Assembly: GCA_963920575.1 (NCBI GenBank)
Contig: OY986970.1
Coordinates: forward strand, 1,069,001 to 1,133,000
DNA from: Narthecium ossifragum
Taxonomy: Eukaryota > Streptophyta > Magnoliopsida > Dioscoreales > Nartheciaceae
Direction: 5' to 3'
Length of the DNA stretch: 64,000 nt
In this document: positions 58,635 to 64,000 of the stretch, one piece after another
Numbering within the stretch: the first letter of the stretch is position 1
How the letters are laid out: each line of letters opens with the position of its first letter
Made by a program: the position numbers and the translations under genes
Notes under the pieces: generated by a model
Told to the model about the DNA's origin: nothing
Database searches by the model: none
What the model saw: only the letters and a program-made list of their open reading frames with translations

Positions 58635-60136
58635 CCCTATAGAAGGTACCTCCCTCACAGAACAAAGGATTTCTTGTTATTTATTGCTTTGACATTTGCC
58701 ATTCTATTAGGTTGCAGAAGTCTTGAGTGATGCATTTTTATTTTTTCGAATTGAAGGGATGTAATATTCATGCAAATATCAAGTAAAGCAAATGCTTGGT
58801 TAAGATTTGAGCCTGTGATGATTGCTGTTTCCATGTTAATGAGATTGACCGCTTTGGTTTGAAGTGGTCTTGCAAATGTTAGTCCATCGATAATTTGCTC
58901 TCGTTTTGCATAAAGCATCCTTCGTGGCTACCATATGCTGTGCAGATATGAAGTATCTTTTCAGTAGAAACTGTAGCGTGCGCAGAAGATGCTGCTAGGA
59001 ACAGTTTGGAAATGTTTGCCAGTGATTATGAAGTGCAGGCTCCAAGAAAGGTGCATGAATATGGTTTTCAAGGTTTCTGGTTCTTGGGCTTTGTGGGGGA
59101 TCATTTCTGTAATAGTAGAGAGTTTTTCCCTGGAATAAAGTGAATTTATTTATGGCGTCATTTGATTGTCAAATTGCTCCTTCCAAGGTGAGTGGCTCAA
59201 TGATATGTCCTGTATAGGTTTTTGGCTGCTAGGTAATCGAAGTATACATTTTGAAGTTTACTTCCTGGGTTTGGGTTCTTTCAATATGCTTGGCAGGCTG
59301 GTGGAAGATCTTTTAGAAATCATTCTATCATGTGATTGTTTGTAGTGCACTGTCCCATGTCAGCGTGATACAACGACTGGACATCTGGATATTTCTTCAC
59401 GGATAGGATTAAGTGTTTCTCTTTCTTTCCCAAAGGACTGGAATGCCTCACCAAATACCGCCCTTTCTTCTCAGTCAGTCTGAACAGGATGTTTGCTGCT
59501 ATGGTGGCTAGAGATGCCTTGGATCTCCAAAGCCATTCAAGGGAGAGGATCCTCAAGCACACCACCACCATTTCTTCACCAAATCACTGGCTTTAGTGCA
59601 GAGAATCTCAAGCAATTCAAGGGAGAACTGAAGCCCCAAGATACATATAACAGCAAAAATAAGTGTAACCAACGTAATCTTAGCTAATACATTACTCTGC
59701 AATGGCATCAAACAACCTGATTCTTCAAATCTGATTTATTAATATGGCAAACAAAAAGTATATAATTGTTGTTCCTCTCGTAGCTGTTATTTACCCAGAA
59801 GATGATACGGTTACAAACAAGAAGTCAGTTTTAAAAGAAATCAGAAAAAGTCCATCTCAGAAAGAAAAATAAGAAACATGGTGCATGTATTTCGGTATGA
59901 AGTGGTGCAAAGAATCGCTCAAGTCATGAGGAATTGAACTACCAGATATACAACCTGACCATGCAGCCAAGCAAGAGCCTTGGGACAAAAATAACATACA
60001 GGAGCAACACACTAGAAGCGGACGACGGCCAGGCAAATCCACCAAACTTGCTCACAGCTGCCTCTAAATCACATTGAAATAGCAGCTAAGTTTGCTCCTT
60101 TCTGCTCATATCATGATGCACAGGCAACATATGTAA
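58635..60136. other. Convergent spacer, no gene seen
   Basis: About 1.5 kb between convergent genes, containing both 3' UTRs. No recognisable gene; a few open frames below 90 codons have no family resemblance. Confidence 0.5.
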
Positions 60137-63100
60137 TCAGACATTAATATCTGCTCGCTTGGATTTATTGCCTCCCAAATCATTAAGTCCAGTAGCTGAA
60201 TATCTTGAAAAGCTGTAACTCTCAGATACCGACATCGGCTGTTGGGGATAAAGCGTAGTGGGGGGCGTGAGGTTCTGTTGAGCAGGTAATGGGGGGAGCA
60301 CTTTGTAGTTGTGAGTGTCGATTGTTGAACTGTTATAAAAAGGCAGGAAAGTTACCTCCAGTCGCATAAATCTCATGGTATAATTAGGCAAAAAGAGACA
60401 GCAATGTCAAAAGACAATCAAAGAAGCGGCATGTGCATTAAGGTATGATCAGGTAACTCTGAAACAAATTATTCATGCTCTTGGCTGACAAAGACAAGTG
60501 GCAAATATAAGCTTGCATTATAATAGAATAAAGCTGACATAGTTCCATCATACAATTTTCACTGCAGGACACCTTTTCTACATTTTCTCTGATGTGCATG
60601 CAGCATAGTATATCTTTGATCCTGCATTGGTAGAAATACAATGATCTCGAACCCTTCAGTGAAGGAAGAACATGTTGATATGTTGCATCCTTACTTTGCA
60701 TATGCATAGCATACAAGTAGTATGGGTCGAATAATTTGATCATATTTGTTTACCAACAGAGACCATCCAGCGGAGGGTCTTTATCCCACTTCCTCAGGCT
60801 TCACAATGATCAGACAGTATTTTTCTTTTTTTAGTTATTGACCTTGTCTACATAGCTGTCTAAGAATGGAATCAAGCTTTCGTTGCTGTTGAGTGTCAAA
60901 AATCTACTTATAGCCAATAAGAAGGTACACTAAATGTTGTTCACATAAAGTCCATATGCTGATAAATATTGTTCAAGACCAACTACTGTTAAAGAGAGCA
61001 AATTTTTGCTCTTCACAGGTCAGATGTTAAGTGGTTTTTGAAGTTTATAGCGAACCATTAAGTGTTCATTGAAAGAATTGGTCGCTGTCAGAGAATTCAA
61101 TCAAGCTTTGGTCGCTGTTGATCTACTTATAGCCATTAAGAATGTATACTAAATATTGTTTACATAAGAGTCCATGTGCTGATAAATGTTGTCTAAGACT
61201 AACTACTGTTAAAGAGAGCAAATTTTTGCTCTTCATAGGTCACGTGTTCAAGTGTTAAAGTTTATAGCGAACCATCAAGTGATCATGGAAAGAATTTAAG
61301 AAGCTAAATGGCAGACAGTATGAATCACCTATTTGAACATTATAACAGTTACAAACAAAAATAGAGATAGCAAGACTAGTAGCCAATTAATTCAGACATA
61401 ATCTACCTCGATGTCTGCTGAAATATATCATCTTCTCCTAAAATCTCATCTGAAGGATGGATGGAATTTGGCGTAGGAGATACAGACCATGGACTCGGTG
61501 CCGGTGAATCATCAGAGAAATACCTTCTCCTGATCAACTGAAAAAGGAGTTTCTTCTAAATATTCGTAGATCAAAAATGCATTCTATTTGACAGCATAAT
61601 GAAGTAGCAGCATTACAGACCATGCGAAAGAACTTAATCACCGCTTCCTTATCATATCTTGCTTCTTTAGCAGCCTGAAAGAAAAGGAGTTATATAGGCC
61701 AGAGGTTGATGTAGAAAGCTTAATGCTACATATCTGTCTTTTCAGTCAATGATCTATACGATTTATTGATCACACTACTCTATAGATGATCATATCAAAC
61801 TATTGAATATTAAAAAGCAAAGGCCGATACAGGTTGAGAATATTTATTACCGCTAGAAGGCCTGAACTCCCTGGAAAGCTCTCTGTCAGAGGAAGCTCTT
61901 CACTTGATGGGAGCAGGCCCTTTTTCTCAACCCACTGGCGAGCAACATCAACAAGATTGCCACTGCTTCCCCTTGCGCCCTCAGAAGCAATATCAGCTTT
62001 GTTAGCAATCACCAAATAAGGGACGGGAAGGCCACCCGGTCCACCAGATCCAAGAGGAGCTGAGAATGACCCTGTAGCTGCAATCTCAGCAGCCCACTTC
62101 TGCAAACTTGTCTTTGTTCTCCTCTGGGAGAGATCATGAACAAATATGACACCTGCCAGCACCATGAAAATAGCACCCTTTATTTTCTAACAAAGAAAAG
62201 ACTGTTCTAGTCAAGTTTTCATGTGCTAAGCTATCAAAAGACATTTTTCTTAATATTATTGGAAAAAATATTCATCGGCACCAAAAGCTTCATTCTCAAA
62301 CTATATCTCCATCTTTTACCTTCAACATTCACCATTTAAAATCCTACAAATTTCTCTCTCTTTCACCATTCTCTAAGGTAAAAGCTTGTCTGTTCTACCT
62401 TCCACTGCCAGTAAAGTAAAATGGCACTAGCTTTGGCATCACTTTTACACAGTAGTTATGGAGGTCAGACACAATATAACCATGTATTATCTGCTTTGGA
62501 CAAAGACTATATCCTAGAATTCCAATTATCTCTAGAGCAGCCTAACGACTACAGTGACTGTGTACAGTGTATAATTTGACAGGCATGAAGTTAGATAAAA
62601 TCTTAAGGGCTTAGCAGTATGAAGTCAGATAATTTCAGAAGGAAACAATGGCAGACCCATTTCATACCATTTATTTGTGCATAGAAGAGAGATCGACAGT
62701 CTTTGTATCTTTCATGACCTGAGATATCCCAAAGCTCAACAAAGAAGTCCCTCTCCACATCGCCTTTTATACTACTGGAAGAGCTCCCAGCGTTTCCATA
62801 AGTGATATGCTGCGGGGAACATAATGACCGTTAATAAAAAGCTTGAGCTCGGAGCCATAACCTTAATCGCCCTTCAACAAAACAAAGGAAAATTAGGTGG
62901 CATTACCTTCACAGCCACTGAGCATCCAACTGTTTGCGGCGGACGACCAGTGGCAGAGCCTTTCAAAAGTAGATGCACCAATGATGTTTTCCCTACTCCT
63001 GGTGCAAAAGAAAAGCTGGAATTTTATCAACTAGTCTTGCCCCAACTACTAACCTAGTTCGTATATATGATATCGAACAACTTCAGATCTAGACCTACTA

Positions 63101-63254
63101 GGATCCAGATGCTTAACATTCGAGTTTAACAAAACAAGGCCATACGGACAAGAGCAGTACCCGAGTCTCCGACGACGAGGACCCGGACTTGGCCAGTAGG
63201 AGGCCCGCCGTTCTGCTCCTTGTTATCCCTCTCCTTCTCCCTCCAAAACATCAT
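60137..63254 (-). CDS. LIP1: Small GTPase LIP1-like (LIGHT INSENSITIVE PERIOD1)
   Basis: LIP1 is a plant-specific atypical Ras-like GTPase that in Arabidopsis affects the circadian clock and cell shape. Seven exons in coding order: 63161-63254, 62907-62998, 62668-62809, 61851-62152, 61621-61674, 61407-61537, 60137-60329; 335 aa, close to the Arabidopsis protein. GTPase motifs: P-loop GDSGVGKTS (29-37, split by intron 1), DISGHE (90-95), NKAD (160-163). A family-specific insert, APLGSGGPGGLPVP, precedes NKAD. The long C-terminus has PPLPAQQNLTPP and TLYPQQP as in LIP1 and lacks a prenylation Cys. Two Met codons in tandem open the frame (63254 and 63251); either may be used. Intron 6 is about 1.1 kb with a tandem duplication. 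Confidence 0.92.
60871..61300. repeat. Two-copy duplication, period about 229, in LIP1 intron 6
   Basis: The segment from ATCAAGCTTTCGTTGCTGTT (60871) recurs from ATCAAGCTTTGGTCGCTGTT (61100). Both copies contain AAAGAGAGCAAATTTTTGC and TTTATAGCGAACCAT. Copies differ by substitutions and small indels, so the event is older than the duplication in UBC2. Confidence 0.9.
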
Positions 63255-64000
63255 ATCTTCACCAAATTTTCACCTCCAGAAACGAGGTTAAAGCACATTC
63301 GCTGTTACAATCGGATCAAGTGCCTTCGAACAAATAAGAACATCTCGACAAGGGGATCTCATCAAACACCAAGCAGCCGCCCCTTCTCCTCAATCAAACA
63401 CCACCATAGGATCCCACGATAACAGTGACAGCTCGATTCCAGAGGATCCCATTCGAGACACGATGATCGATCCCTATTACGCTTGGATTCGGCTATGGGT
63501 TCTATGCTTTGGGCGTCGGCGGGAGAGACCTGGATACAGGAGCGGGGGGGGGGGGGGGGGGGTGTGTTAATTAATTTCTAAGTTTCTATTTGTCTTAAAC
63601 TATGAGATCCATGAATCGATCCGGCCCTCCGGGGTTAGAAATGAAGACAAGGGGTGGAGTTCGCGTTGCAGTGGAGTCGCGGATAATTTTAGATAGTCTT
63701 AAACTGGAGACGTGGGAAGTTGTAAATGGACAGTTTCTTGCCATTGCCAGCTGTGGCCACGTGGACGTCCGTAGTCCCTTGATCAAATTACTTCTTTTCA
63801 AAAGCTTTGCTGCTTAACTCGACTTAAATAACAAAGAAGTGCAACCAAATTTAATCAATAGTTAAAACAAATGTAGAAGAAAAGATTTTAAAGGATAACT
63901 GCATCATTAATTAAGAAAACAAACATGAGATAATTATCTTTTTGAGATACAAATAGATGCCTCAAGAAAATGAGAGAACTATATGACACCAGTGTTCTCA
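63255..64000. other. Upstream region of LIP1, no further gene seen
   Basis: It contains the leader and promoter of the LIP1-like gene. No other gene is recognised up to the window end; short open frames at 63.6-63.8 kb overlap on both strands and lack similarity to known families. Confidence 0.5.
63544..63562 (+). repeat. G19 homopolymer upstream of LIP1
   Basis: Nineteen consecutive G (C on the LIP1 coding strand) about 290 bases upstream of the LIP1 start codon. Length may be unreliable in an assembly. Confidence 0.9.

Noticed and set aside
1..64000. tRNA, rRNA, CRISPR array or bacterial-type operon
   Set aside because: Reading both strands I saw no cloverleaf-like tRNA, no rRNA and no regularly spaced repeat-spacer array; the gene structure is eukaryotic.

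Overview
The window is nuclear DNA from a flowering plant. Genes carry many short GT-AG introns, and the proteins belong to plant families: LOG cytokinin enzyme, IQ67-domain protein, PPR protein, 3-ketoacyl-CoA synthase and the LIP1 small GTPase. The 3-ketoacyl-CoA synthase exon is very GC-rich, which would fit a monocot, but I cannot name the species.

Layout, left to right. A LOG gene (808-5523, +) is followed by an MRNIP-like gene (6119-7132, +) and a RAD6/UBC2 ubiquitin-conjugating enzyme (9042-11663, +). UBC2 sits between two 5'-truncated LINE insertions in opposite orientation. From 12.5 to 22 kb the window is mostly repeats: two elements with long terminal inverted repeats, microsatellites and unidentified repeated units. 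Within this stretch lies an intronless 3-ketoacyl-CoA synthase (15443-16873, -). An IQD calmodulin-binding gene (22514-26540, +) runs toward a half-size ABCA2-type ABC transporter (27993-35953, -). An intronless PPR gene (37231-39132, +) comes next. A repeat-rich gap (39.1-43.3 kb) holds two solo LTRs with perfect target duplications and several copies of one inverted-repeat family. Two further half-size ABCA transporters lie head to tail (43315-49286 and 50447-56992, +) and share one 18-exon plan. A small two-helix membrane protein (57374-58634, +) and a LIP1-type GTPase (60137-63254, -) close the window.

Gene models were built by reading splice sites and checking that intron phases and total length close on an open reading frame. 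All nine multi-exon models close, and several match the usual family length exactly or nearly so (UBC2 152 aa, ABCA about 935-965 aa, LIP1 335 aa). Two introns appear to begin with GC instead of GT.

The genes do not form a pathway. The main local theme is the cluster of three ABCA half-transporters within 29 kb, interrupted only by a PPR gene and a transposon-rich gap. I saw no tRNA, rRNA, CRISPR array or virus-like gene.
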